From the NCBI GenBank assembly GCA_050953805.1, contig JBMNNE010000001.1, forward strand, positions 62,001-126,000: 64,000 nt of DNA, written 5' to 3'. Under the pieces are notes generated by a model that worked only from the letters and a program-made list of their open reading frames with translations, was not told the DNA's origin and did not search any database. Each line of letters starts with the position of its first letter. Position 1 is the first letter of the stretch. This document shows positions 25,944-34,304 of this stretch, in pieces. The position numbers were made by a program, and so were the translations under genes. The DNA comes from DUQW01 sp050953805 (GTDB taxonomy: Bacteria > Bacillota_I > Bacilli_A > Acholeplasmatales > Acholeplasmataceae).

Positions 25944-26915
25944 TTACTCCTTAAAAAAATCTCTAAATAATCCGTAAATATAGTCTTCGATATCAAACGG
26001 CACTAAATCATCAATTTTTTCCCCAAAACCAACATACTTAATCGGTAAATTATATAGATGCCTAATCGCTAAGACAATCCCACCTTTAGCGGTTCCGTCT
26101 AACTTAGTTAAGATAATACCAGTCACATTGGTGGCTTCTTTAAACACTTCTGCTTGTCTAATTCCATTTTGACCTGTAGTGGCATCAATTACTAGTAATG
26201 TTTCGCTAACTTCATAACCTAATGAATTACCAATCACGCGATGCATTTTTGATAATTCGTTCATTAAATTGATCTTCGTTTGAAGCCGTCCGGCAGTATC
26301 AACTAAAACTACATCATAGTTTTCAGTTTTAGCCTTTTGTAATCCATCGTATATTACACTTGATGGATCACTAAATTGGTCTTTAGCAAAAAAACTTACT
26401 TTAGCTCGATCAGCCCAAATCTTTAACTGTTCAATTGCGCCAGCCCTAAATGTATCTCCAGCTACAACTAAAACTTTATGACCCTCATTGCGGAATTGGT
26501 GAGCGATTTTACCGATTGAAGTAGTTTTTCCTACTCCATTTACACCAACAAAAAGATAAACATTGATTTTATCTTCATGATATGTTAAATCAGTAATTAT
26601 TACTTCATCTTTTAAATATATTTCAAAAAGTTTATCAACTATAATTTCTGATAGTTCACTTGGGTTTTCTATTTTTTTCAAATTGATTTCTTTCTTTAAT
26701 TCATTTACAAAATACAAAACTGTATCAACACCAACATCAGCTTGGATAAAAATATCTTCAATTGAATCAAATAACTCATCATCAATTTTTCTGCTAGATT
26801 CTAAAATATCCTTTAAATTATCTAATGCTTCACGTGAACGATGAAGACCCATTTCGTATTTATTAGACTTTGGTTTTCTTCTAAATAATTTTTTAAAAAA
26901 ACTCAAGGCAATCAC
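25944..26915 (-). CDS. ftsY: signal recognition particle receptor FtsY
   Basis: Membrane-associated SRP receptor GTPase. Short basic N-terminus (FFKKLFRRKPKSNK), N domain, G domain with GVNGVGKTTS, DTAGRLQTKINLM and TKLDGTAKGG. 323 aa, without the long acidic A domain of E. coli. The start is GTG at 26915, with AAGGTAAGG 3-4 bases before it. First gene of the SRP operon. A 97-nt RNA ending in a strong terminator lies just upstream, so either read-through or a weak second promoter near 26935 drives it. Confidence 0.95.
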   Translation of the reverse strand: MIALSFFKKLFRRKPKSNKYEMGLHRSREALDNLKDILESSRKIDDELFDSIEDIFIQADVGVDTVLYFVNELKKEINLKKIENPSELSEIIVDKLFEIYLKDEVIITDLTYHEDKINVYLFVGVNGVGKTTSIGKIAHQFRNEGHKVLVVAGDTFRAGAIEQLKIWADRAKVSFFAKDQFSDPSSVIYDGLQKAKTENYDVVLVDTAGRLQTKINLMNELSKMHRVIGNSLGYEVSETLLVIDATTGQNGIRQAEVFKEATNVTGIILTKLDGTAKGGIVLAIRHLYNLPIKYVGFGEKIDDLVPFDIEDYIYGLFRDFFKE

Positions 26916-26958
26916 ATCCTTACCTTGTATATTATATCATAATATAAAAAGGTAGTAT

Positions 26959-26988
26959 AAAAAAAGCGACCCTCTTGGGGAGAGGGTC
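26959..26988 (-). terminator. strong intrinsic terminator of the candidate small RNA
   Basis: Eight-bp stem GACCCUCU/AGAGGGUC, C-rich loop, GC, then seven U residues, on the minus strand ahead of ftsY. Confidence 0.92.
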
Positions 26989-27055
26989 TAATTAAGGGGA
27001 TTCGTGTGAATAAATCACACTATAGGGGATAAGTAACATCTAAATTGTTAGATGC
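26959..27055 (-). ncRNA. candidate small RNA or leader attenuator with three UCCCC motifs
   Basis: A consensus promoter and a strong terminator bracket ~97 nt with no ORF. The predicted fold has a 7-bp hairpin CAUCUAA/UUAGAUG (27037-27054), a 6-bp hairpin GUGUGA/UCACAC (27004-27020) and the terminator stem. UCCCC occurs three times, at 27025-27029 and 26996-27000 (between hairpins) and 26977-26981 (terminator loop). C-rich unpaired motifs of this kind mark Gram-positive antisense RNAs such as RsaE/RoxS that pair with Shine-Dalgarno sequences (family knowledge). No homology to SRP RNA, 6S or a known riboswitch is seen. Alternatively it is an attenuating leader of ftsY, which starts 44 nt downstream. 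Confidence 0.65.
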
Positions 27056-27061
27056 ACTTAA

Positions 27062-27090
27062 ATTATAACACGAAATATAACATTTGTAAA
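27062..27090 (-). promoter_or_regulatory. promoter of the candidate small RNA
   Basis: TTTACA (27085-27090), 17-nt spacer, TATAAT (27062-27067) on the minus strand; start expected near 27055. Confidence 0.85.
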
Positions 27091-27164
27091 TAATTATTTT
27101 TAAATAGTTTATTTTGGCATAGTTTACGCATTATAAAGGATTTATTAATCCTTAATTTTAAGTC

Positions 27165-28970
27165 TTATTTATCTTTAATTTTGGTCGATTTATCATCTTT
27201 AATATTTTCAGTATAACGACACTTCGGAAAATTAGAACAACCAATAAATTTTCCTTTAGCTGAATATTTATATTCCAGCGGATTACCGCATAACGGACAC
27301 ATTGTCCCGGTCTTTTCATTTGGAATAACTTTCATATATTTCTCAGCATATTGATAGATTGGCATAAAGTGATTATAAAAACTAGTAAGAATGTTTAACC
27401 GCTCTTTTTTCCCTTCAGCAATCTCATCTAAGACTGTTTCTAGTCTTGAAGTATAAGAATAATTAATGATTTCATCAAAATATTTAGTTAATCCTTCAGA
27501 AGTTTTCATTCCTAATGGAGTGGGAATAAATCTTCTTTTTTCACTTTTAACATAATCACGACGCTTTAATGTTGAAATAATATGAGCATAAGTAGATGGT
27601 CTTCCAATACCTAATTGTTCCAATTTTTTAATGAGGGTTGCCTCTGAATATCTAGTTGGTGGTTCAGTTTGTTTTTCCTCAAATTTTAACTTCGCTTTAT
27701 GACAAATATCACCAACATTAAATTTTGGTAAGATTCTATCTTTATTGTCATCTTTAACGATCGTAAAACCTTTAAATGTTTGAACAACTTGTTCTGCTTC
27801 AAAATCATGATTATTACTAGTTAGAGTCACTTTGGTAATATCATAAGTCGCATCTGCCATTAAAGCTTCTATTGTTCTTTCATAAATCATTTTATACAAT
27901 CTAAATTGATCTTTATCAAGAGACGATTCAACATAATCAGGAGTTAAATTGATATCAGTTGGTCTAATTGCCTCATGAGCATCTTGTGATCCCTCTTGGG
28001 TCGTTGGTTTATAAAATCCTAAATACTCTTTACCATATGTTTTTTCAATATAATTTCTCGCTTGATAAATAAATTCATTGGAAATACGATTTGAATCGGT
28101 ACGCATATAAGTAATTAATCCTGTAAGTTCACCGTTTATTTCAACGCCCTCATATAATTGTTGGGCGACTTGCATTGTCTTACTTACTGAATATTTTAAG
28201 ATGTTATTAGCGTCTTGTTGTAATGTAGAGGTAATAAATGCCGGTCTCGCTTTTGATGAACGAACTCTTTGATCAATACTTTTTACTATATATGGTGCCA
28301 CTGCTTCTTGTTTAATTAATTGAGCCTCTTCTTGTTTAATTAAGTCTTTATGTTTTTTAACATAATTGAAATCAATTTTATTATTAGTCAATTTAATATC
28401 ATAATAAGTTTCAGGAATAAATGCTTGAATCTCATTTTCTAACTCACAAACTAATCTCAAGGCGACGCTTTGAACTCTTCCGGCTGATTTAGCCTTAATC
28501 TTCTTTTTAACTAAATTAGATAGTTTAAATCCAATAATACGATCAATAATTCTTCTCGTTTCTTGAGACTCCACTAAATTCATATCAATTTTTCTTAAAT
28601 TCTTTAACTCTTTTGATACTGTTTTTTTAGTTATCTCTTTGAATTCAACTCTATTTTTAGCATCTTTATCTAAATTTAATAACTCTGATAAATGCCAAGC
28701 GATTGCTTCTCCTTCACGGTCAGGGTCAGTCGCTAAAATCACTTCTTTTCCTTGAGCGGCTTTAATTAAATTATCAACTGTCTTTTCCTTACCTTTAGTT
28801 ATTTCGTATCTAGGTTTAAAATTATCATTAACATCAACGCCTAAATCACCTCGTCCATTAGTTGATAAATCGCGGATGTGACCGACTGATGCTTCAACTT
28901 GAACATTAGGTCCAACATAACTTTTAATAGTTTTAGCTTTTGATGGTGATTCAACAATTAATAATTTCAT
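27165..28970 (-). CDS. topA: DNA topoisomerase I
   Basis: Type IA topoisomerase that relaxes negative supercoils. N-terminal TOPRIM (LLIVESPSKAKTIKSYVG, ATDPDREGEAIAWHL), active-site tyrosine in GLITYMRTDSNRIS, and a single C-terminal four-cysteine zinc finger (CPLCG...CSNFPKC) instead of the several found in longer homologues. About 601 aa against ~690 in Bacillus. The ATG at 28970 is chosen; a TTG one codon upstream is closer to the GAGAGG site and cannot be excluded. Monocistronic, with its own promoter. Confidence 0.95.
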   Translation of the reverse strand: MKLLIVESPSKAKTIKSYVGPNVQVEASVGHIRDLSTNGRGDLGVDVNDNFKPRYEITKGKEKTVDNLIKAAQGKEVILATDPDREGEAIAWHLSELLNLDKDAKNRVEFKEITKKTVSKELKNLRKIDMNLVESQETRRIIDRIIGFKLSNLVKKKIKAKSAGRVQSVALRLVCELENEIQAFIPETYYDIKLTNNKIDFNYVKKHKDLIKQEEAQLIKQEAVAPYIVKSIDQRVRSSKARPAFITSTLQQDANNILKYSVSKTMQVAQQLYEGVEINGELTGLITYMRTDSNRISNEFIYQARNYIEKTYGKEYLGFYKPTTQEGSQDAHEAIRPTDINLTPDYVESSLDKDQFRLYKMIYERTIEALMADATYDITKVTLTSNNHDFEAEQVVQTFKGFTIVKDDNKDRILPKFNVGDICHKAKLKFEEKQTEPPTRYSEATLIKKLEQLGIGRPSTYAHIISTLKRRDYVKSEKRRFIPTPLGMKTSEGLTKYFDEIINYSYTSRLETVLDEIAEGKKERLNILTSFYNHFMPIYQYAEKYMKVIPNEKTGTMCPLCGNPLEYKYSAKGKFIGCSNFPKCRYTENIKDDKSTKIKDK

Positions 28971-28996
28971 CAATATTTTCCTCTCTTTCTTTAATA

Positions 28997-29024
28997 ATTA
29001 TATATTCTATTTTTGATTTGTCAA
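28997..29024 (-). promoter_or_regulatory. topA: topA promoter
   Basis: TTGACA (29019-29024), 16-nt spacer, TATAAT (28997-29002), about 27 nt before topA. Confidence 0.82.
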
Positions 29025-29097
29025 GTTATTAATACTAGACTTTTTTTCTATATATTTTTAATAAATATATACAATTTTTATTATTTGTTAAAGTTTA

Positions 29098-29121
29098 TAA
29101 AAAAAGAGATTATTCATCTCT
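29098..29121 (-). terminator. terminator after rnhB
   Basis: Minus-strand stem AGAGAU/AUCUCU with a 5-nt loop holding part of the rnhB stop codon, followed by seven U residues. Confidence 0.82.
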
Positions 29122-29721
29122 CTTATCCAATATTTTTTTTACTGGTTTAAATGTTTTTCGGTGAATCGGAGATATTCCATATTTATCTAGCAATTCTAAA
29201 TGTCTTTTTGTAGGATATCCCATATTTTTGTTAAATTCATAATTCGGATACTCTTTGTCATATAATTCCATTAAGTAATCACGATAAGTTTTCGCTATTA
29301 TAGACGCACAAGCAATACTAAAACTAATCGTATCTCCTTTAGTAATTGAAATTTGTTTAAAATCACAATTGATTTTCATATAATCAATTAATAATATATC
29401 TGGTTCAATTAATAAATTATTAACTGCCCTTTCCATAGCCAGTTGACTAGCTACTTTAATGTTGTATTTATCGATTTCCTCGGCAGAAACAACACCAATT
29501 CCAATAGATATAGCATGTTTATTAATTAGTTTAGCTAACAACTCTCGGTTTTTCTTAGTTAATTGCTTAGAATCATTAACTAACTTTAATTCATCATGAT
29601 AATCAATAATTACTGCTGCAGCTACTACTGGACCTGCTAATGGACCACGTCCTGCCTCATCAATTCCACAAATCAAATTGATATTATAAAGATCTTTTAA
29701 GTTTTGGTCATGGCCTTTCAA
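29110..29721 (-). CDS. rnhB: ribonuclease HII
   Basis: Removes ribonucleotides and RNA of RNA-DNA hybrids. Motif GIDEAGRGPLAGPVVAAAVI is near residue 19, with the acidic residues in LLIDYMK and the SIIAKTYRD segment. 203 aa, usual size. The start codon is TTG at 29721 with AGGAGG 8 bases before it, lying inside the end of rbgA (14-base overlap). Order rbgA-rnhB matches Bacillus ylqF-rnhB. Last gene of its operon. Confidence 0.94.
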   Translation of the reverse strand: MKGHDQNLKDLYNINLICGIDEAGRGPLAGPVVAAAVIIDYHDELKLVNDSKQLTKKNRELLAKLINKHAISIGIGVVSAEEIDKYNIKVASQLAMERAVNNLLIEPDILLIDYMKINCDFKQISITKGDTISFSIACASIIAKTYRDYLMELYDKEYPNYEFNKNMGYPTKRHLELLDKYGISPIHRKTFKPVKKILDKRDE

Positions 29722-30550
29722 AAGATAAACCTCCTAATCGATTTTGACGAATATCTTTTAAAACAATATTATATACTCGTTCATAATCAACTTCATTACC
29801 TTTTAATAATGCCCCATGTGATCTTCCAATTTGTTCTAAAATTTTTAAAGGTCTGGTCATATCTTTTAACAAATACCTCCCTTTTAATTCGTTAGGATAA
29901 TGTTTAGATAAAAACTCTATTGCATAAATAACAACATTATCAAGTGGTAAAATATCATCACGAATCGCTCCGGTAATTGCTAAGTTTAATCCGGTTGTTT
30001 GATCGAATTTAGGCCATAAAACTCCCGGTGTATCAAGTAATTCAAATTCGTCTGATAATCGGTACCAATCCAATCTTCTCGTTACTCCTGGTCTATTTTC
30101 AACTTTAGCACTAGCACGATTAGCTAAATTATTGATTAAAGTAGATTTTCCGACATTAGGTATTCCTAAAATCATCGTTTTAAAAGGTGCTAATAGACGA
30201 CCTTTTCTTAATGTTCTTAAAACTTTATCTTGTAAAATAACATTTTTTACTAATGGATAAATTCTTGTTAAACTCTTTTTATCGGTTGCATTAATTTGTA
30301 AAGTATAAAAACCTTGATTTTTATAAAATTCTTCCCATTCAGCTAAAATTTTTTTATCAGCTAAATCACTCTTATTAAGTAAAATAAGAGTTGGCTTATC
30401 TTTAACTCGTTTTAATATTTCAGGATTCATACTTGATTTAGGGATTCTTGAATCAAGTAAAATCATTACAATGTCAACTAATTTTAAATGTTTATCTAAT
30501 TCACGAAAAGATTTAGCCATATGACCAGGATACCAGTTAATATTACTCAT
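29708..30550 (-). CDS. rbgA: ribosome biogenesis GTPase RbgA (YlqF)
   Basis: Circularly permuted GTPase that completes the 50S subunit. The G4 motif LLNKSDLAD (about 57-65) precedes G1 GIPNVGKST (about 127-135) and G3 DTPG, the order that defines the YlqF/YawG family. 280 aa. N-terminus NWYPGHMAKS is diagnostic. The stop is TGA, useful evidence for the standard code. It overlaps lepB upstream by 8 bases and rnhB downstream by 14. Confidence 0.94.
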   Translation of the reverse strand: MSNINWYPGHMAKSFRELDKHLKLVDIVMILLDSRIPKSSMNPEILKRVKDKPTLILLNKSDLADKKILAEWEEFYKNQGFYTLQINATDKKSLTRIYPLVKNVILQDKVLRTLRKGRLLAPFKTMILGIPNVGKSTLINNLANRASAKVENRPGVTRRLDWYRLSDEFELLDTPGVLWPKFDQTTGLNLAITGAIRDDILPLDNVVIYAIEFLSKHYPNELKGRYLLKDMTRPLKILEQIGRSHGALLKGNEVDYERVYNIVLKDIRQNRLGGLSFERP

Positions 30551-31337
30551 CTTTATCGCCTCCGAATGAATGTATCATTTTCCCACCAAATTTGGAAATA
30601 TGAAATAATCCATAAACTCTTGAATCACTTGATCGAAGAAAATTATCTCCGATAACTAAATAATAATTTGGTGGTAGTTCGACTTCATGTTTAAAACCAC
30701 CATCTATATATCTTTGATTTGTCATAACAACAAACCAATCCTCATGAAAAGGTGTTACTTTCCCTTCGTCTTTTAAAATTTTACTTTCATATAAAACATC
30801 ATTAATATAGACAAACCCAAAATTTTTACCTAATCTGGCATAGTCGGCAACAAATTTTACTCGGTCACCAGGAACTGCTACAACTCGTTTAATCAGATTT
30901 TCTTTTTTATCGGCTTTTTGAATTTCCACAATAACAATATCCCCACGTTTTGGAGTTTTATCTAATTTATAAACAATCACATTTTGTTGATCATGTAAAG
31001 TAGGTAACATTGAATTACCATCAACTGTAGGTAATGAAAAAACATTTCCGAAAATCAAAATCATGATCGAAACCATAATTAATATTGAGGCAATATTATC
31101 ATATAAAACATATATTTTTGAATTAATTTTTATATCTTCATTAAAAACATTATTTTTTATAAAAATATAAACTATAAAAATTAATTGAGCAAAGCCTAGG
31201 ACCAAATATAAAATCATTAACCATTTCATAGTTAAAGGATTATTATATGTTAAAATAATAATCATTAAGTTAGCCACAAATAGTAATATATTAACTACAG
31301 CATAGTTATTTGATTTTTCTTTGGACAAAAAACTCAT
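30543..31337 (-). CDS. lepB: signal peptidase I with extra N-terminal membrane helices
   Basis: Cleaves signal peptides at the outer face of the membrane. Catalytic serine in DGNSMLPTL, catalytic lysine in LIKRVVAVPGDRV, and box E GDNFLRSSDSRVYG. About three hydrophobic segments at 13-30, 37-58 and 82-105 precede the active site, while the common Bacillus enzyme has one. 264 aa. Its start overlaps the ftsK stop by 4 bases. Its position before rbgA/rnhB matches the sipS-type neighbourhood in other Bacillota. Confidence 0.92.
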   Translation of the reverse strand: MSFLSKEKSNNYAVVNILLFVANLMIIILTYNNPLTMKWLMILYLVLGFAQLIFIVYIFIKNNVFNEDIKINSKIYVLYDNIASILIMVSIMILIFGNVFSLPTVDGNSMLPTLHDQQNVIVYKLDKTPKRGDIVIVEIQKADKKENLIKRVVAVPGDRVKFVADYARLGKNFGFVYINDVLYESKILKDEGKVTPFHEDWFVVMTNQRYIDGGFKHEVELPPNYYLVIGDNFLRSSDSRVYGLFHISKFGGKMIHSFGGDKDE

Positions 31338-32845
31338 ATATTTTTTAATATTTCCTCTAATTGATCTTGGGTCTTAACTAAAACCTCACGAGCAATGGTG
31401 CCTTGTGCTTCAGAGACAATCCGATAATTTTCTAAAGCATCAACTAACGTTTGAGCACGGTTAAACCCAATCGAAAATTCTTTTTGGATACTATTAATTG
31501 AACAACGTTGTTCGGTCACAACAAAGCGGGCTACTGGTACAAATAATTCATCAGATAAATCCATCATCACTCGTGCTTTTTGTTGTAGTTCTTCGTGTTG
31601 GAAAACATAATTTGGTTCGCTGTGTCTTCTAATATAATCAGTTATGGCATATATCTCATCATCAGGAATCCATGCTCCTTGTAAACGGATAATTTGATCG
31701 GTTTCTTTAAAAAGCATATCACCTTTACCTAATAAGTTTTCAGCACCTTGAACATCTAAAATCGTTACTGAATCGATAAATGAAGCAACTCTAAAAGCAA
31801 TTCTAGTTGGTATATTAGCTTTAATCGTTCCTTTAACAACATCTGTTGTTGGTCTTTGAGTTGCGACTAATAAGTGAATACCTGCAGCTCTAGCTTTTTG
31901 GGTAATTCGCTGAATCGAGTTTTCAACATCTTGAGCTGCAACTACCATTAAATCAGCTAACTCATCAATTACAATAACAATATAAGGCATTTTTTTACCT
32001 TCGGCGGCGCCAGTTTCTAGATTGCGATTATATGATTGAATATCGCGACTACGGTTTTCTGCGAAGGTTCGAAAACGCTGTTCCATCTCTTCAACAACCC
32101 ATTTTAAGGCGGTTGCCGCCATCTTTGCATCAGTAATTACAGGGGTAATTAAATGTGGTAAATCATTATATGGTTGTAGTTCAACCATTTTTGGATCAAT
32201 TAAAATTAGTTTTAAATCTTCTGGTGAATTTTTTAGTAATAAACTAACTAAAATTGTATTCACACAAACACTCTTACCACTATTAGTTGCACCAGCAATT
32301 AATCCGTGTGGCATTTTTTGAATATCAGTATAAATATTTTCTCCATCAATATCAACCCCTAATGCGACTCTTAATGGACGATCTTCATAATCTAAAAACT
32401 CAGGTGTATCAACAACATTACCAAATTTGACGATTTCTGGAACTTCGTTAGGAACTTCAATACCAACATATGATTTTCCAGGGATTGGTGCTTCAACTCT
32501 GATTGATGAAGCTGCTAAATTCATCATTAAATTATCGGAAATTGAACTAACTCTTTTAACATTAATCCCGGCTTCTAGCGCTAGTTCATAACGAGTAACT
32601 GTTGGACCCTTTTTGGTTCCAGCGACACGACCATCAATTGAAAATTGAGCTAATGTTGAATTAATCACTTCAACTTGACGTAATAGCCATTCCGGTTTAT
32701 CATCAAGAGTTAGATCTTTTTTAGAAAACATTTTGGTAGTTGGTAATCGATATTGTTCTTTTTCTTTAACTGTTCTAACATTTGGCACAACTTCTTCTTC
32801 AACAACTTCCTCAACTACAGTTTTAGTTTGTTGTTCCATTGCCAT
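31334..32845 (-). CDS. FtsK/SpoIIIE-type DNA translocase, motor and gamma domains (C-terminal fragment of a split gene)
   Basis: DNA-pumping motor that clears chromosomes from the division site. Alpha domain at about 30-140, RecA-like motor with Walker A GATNSGKSV and Walker B VIVIDELADL, and a C-terminal winged-helix gamma domain (about 435-490) that reads orientation sequences. The frame stays open upstream of this ATG for another ~56 codons, to the frameshift near 33015, and the ATG has no good Shine-Dalgarno. The true protein therefore most likely begins at 33417 and would have 694 residues after a one-base correction. The coding sequence of this part is intact. Confidence 0.9.
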   Translation of the reverse strand: MAMEQQTKTVVEEVVEEEVVPNVRTVKEKEQYRLPTTKMFSKKDLTLDDKPEWLLRQVEVINSTLAQFSIDGRVAGTKKGPTVTRYELALEAGINVKRVSSISDNLMMNLAASSIRVEAPIPGKSYVGIEVPNEVPEIVKFGNVVDTPEFLDYEDRPLRVALGVDIDGENIYTDIQKMPHGLIAGATNSGKSVCVNTILVSLLLKNSPEDLKLILIDPKMVELQPYNDLPHLITPVITDAKMAATALKWVVEEMEQRFRTFAENRSRDIQSYNRNLETGAAEGKKMPYIVIVIDELADLMVVAAQDVENSIQRITQKARAAGIHLLVATQRPTTDVVKGTIKANIPTRIAFRVASFIDSVTILDVQGAENLLGKGDMLFKETDQIIRLQGAWIPDDEIYAITDYIRRHSEPNYVFQHEELQQKARVMMDLSDELFVPVARFVVTEQRCSINSIQKEFSIGFNRAQTLVDALENYRIVSEAQGTIAREVLVKTQDQLEEILKNI

Positions 32846-32910
32846 TACTTCTTCAATAGAGTAAGTAGTTGGTGTATGATAAACTTCAAATCCTTCAAAA
32901 TTATCATCAT

Positions 32911-33417
32911 CTACTTTTTCAGGTGTCGGTTTAATTGGCTCATAATCAACAATTTTAGATCCAGATTCTTTTCGATCATCATAAAAAGCACTTGAAGGTT
33001 GTCGTTCTGGCTCCTTTTAAAAATACCAATTGGTTTAATTAAAGTTTCTTCTTTAATTTGTTCTTCAGTTTTTTCTTCTTCTGGTTTATGAACTGGACTA
33101 CCTAAAAAACGTTCACGTGATTCATCAGTAACAATGTTCGTAAATTCACGATATTTTGCTCTTTCTTCAACTGAGATTTTACGTGATTCTTCATCACGAA
33201 ATGGATCATAACGAGTTTCAACATCACCAGTTTCCACAACTTTTGATCTAGGAACAGAAACATCAATTACCTTTCTTCCCCAAATTGGTGAGACTGGTTT
33301 TGATGGCTTAAATTTTGTCTCCATTCTTAATCCTTCAATTTTGACTATTTGAGGAATAACAAAAATAGATTTTTTACTTTCATATTTATTTTTCTGTTCT
33401 TTTTTTCTTTTTGCCAT
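32911..33417 (-). CDS. N-terminal part of the DNA translocase (split by frameshift), SftA-like linker
   Basis: About 168 residues in the present frame, of which the first ~134 belong to the translocase; the rest is read out of frame. Very basic start (MAKRKKEQKNKYESKK), no membrane segment, and a KPVSPIWGRK motif similar to the SPIYG-type motif in the linkers of SftA/YtpS-like soluble translocases. The ATG at 33417 is preceded by GAGGAGG. Without membrane helices the complete protein would resemble soluble SftA more than membrane FtsK. The 5' end overlaps the upstream membrane-protein gene by 32 bases. Confidence 0.75.
   Translation of the reverse strand: MAKRKKEQKNKYESKKSIFVIPQIVKIEGLRMETKFKPSKPVSPIWGRKVIDVSVPRSKVVETGDVETRYDPFRDEESRKISVEERAKYREFTNIVTDESRERFLGSPVHKPEEEKTEEQIKEETLIKPIGIFKRSQNDNLQVLFMMIEKNLDLKLLIMSQLNRHLKK
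33012..33023 (-). other. frameshift site in the DNA-translocase gene
   Basis: At 33015-33023 the coding strand reads TTTTTAAAAGG. Adding one A to the A4 run joins the two frames exactly (…GIFKKEPERQPSS…) and yields one 694-aa ORF from 33417 to 31334. In the present sequence the downstream frame has a TAA just before the junction, so the join must occur at or after the A run. Confidence 0.8.
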
Positions 33418-34168
33418 TGTCTTCTTCCTCCTCAGTTTCAATTAATTCTTCTAACTCTTTAAAGTCTAATTCTTGATCAGCTGGAGCCTCAAAGATTTTC
33501 TTACTATAAATTTTATATGTTTCTTCGCCAATAATGACGATACTGTTTAAGGCAATCTTTTTAATAATGATTTTAATTACTTGATCAACTGTCCCTTTTT
33601 TGATCCAATAGAATGGATTAACTACCTTAACAGCTTGCCAGACTTTGCCAAGTTTGGCCCCCATTGTCGTTTTATAAATTTTGGATTCAACTATTTTTTG
33701 GCCGGTATTTTTTAAATTTAAGATTTGCTTAAGCGTCATCCCGCGAAACATCTTTAAAATTTTGGGACTTAATAATTCATCAATTCGATCACTGATATAG
33801 TGAGTCAAAATCAATACTTCATCAACTGTTAATTCTTGAAGTGGTTTCTTACTTTTGGGATAAAATTTACTGGCAATATTATGAGCCAAATCATTACCGA
33901 CATTGTAGACATTAGTAAAAGTCGATTGTTTTTTTTCTTTTTCTAAACCTTTAAATCTAATCTTAGCTTCATCAATTAACCAGTTAACTTCATTAATATC
34001 AACATCAGATTCTTGAACTTTTCTTCGTTTTAATTCTTTATTCATCCCTTTAATGGCGGCTAGAATATATAAAAGTAACATAATTAAAAATCCCATTAGG
34101 ATTCCCATGCCAAAGGTTGCAAATGTTGGTAAATTCAAATAATCGTTAATATTAAATAAAATGATCAT
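33386..34168 (-). CDS. hypothetical membrane-anchored protein
   Basis: 260 aa, unknown. One membrane segment at about residues 13-38 (FGMGILMGFLIMLLLYILA) is followed by a charged helical stretch and a ~140-residue region with several amphipathic or weakly hydrophobic helices (AKLGKVWQAVKVVNPFYWIKK, IIIKKIALNSIVIIG). The C-terminal tail is acidic then basic (EEEEDNGKKKKRTEK). GAGAGGG lies 6 bases before the ATG at 34168. First gene of the operon leading to the DNA translocase and signal peptidase; a role in division or membrane organisation is only a guess. A resemblance to DUF697-like membrane helices was considered but is not certain. Confidence 0.72.
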   Translation of the reverse strand: MIILFNINDYLNLPTFATFGMGILMGFLIMLLLYILAAIKGMNKELKRRKVQESDVDINEVNWLIDEAKIRFKGLEKEKKQSTFTNVYNVGNDLAHNIASKFYPKSKKPLQELTVDEVLILTHYISDRIDELLSPKILKMFRGMTLKQILNLKNTGQKIVESKIYKTTMGAKLGKVWQAVKVVNPFYWIKKGTVDQVIKIIIKKIALNSIVIIGEETYKIYSKKIFEAPADQELDFKELEELIETEEEEDNGKKKKRTEK

Positions 34169-34304
34169 TATTTTCCCTCTCACATAATATTATAACATAC
34201 ATTATAATATTAAAATTAGTAGAATTAATCGTGTTAAAATAAGTTAAAACCTTATAATTTGCATTTTTAATTATTATTATGAGATAATTAACTAGAGGTG
34301 TTTT

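Noticed and set aside
26959..27055. SRP (4.5S/scRNA) gene next to ftsY-ffh.
   Set aside because: The conserved helix 8 motif with its GGAA-type loop and AGCAG side is missing, and two separate hairpins are predicted rather than one long rod.
27136..27153. Hairpin AAGGATT/AATCCTT as topA terminator.
   Set aside because: No U-tract follows on the minus strand; it may still slow polymerase but cannot be called a terminator.
33012..33023. Programmed -1 ribosomal frameshift in the DNA-translocase gene.
   Set aside because: A slip on the U run would meet TAA immediately in the new frame, and the codon boundaries do not fit an X-XXY-YYZ heptamer; A-insertion by slippage or a sequence error fits better.
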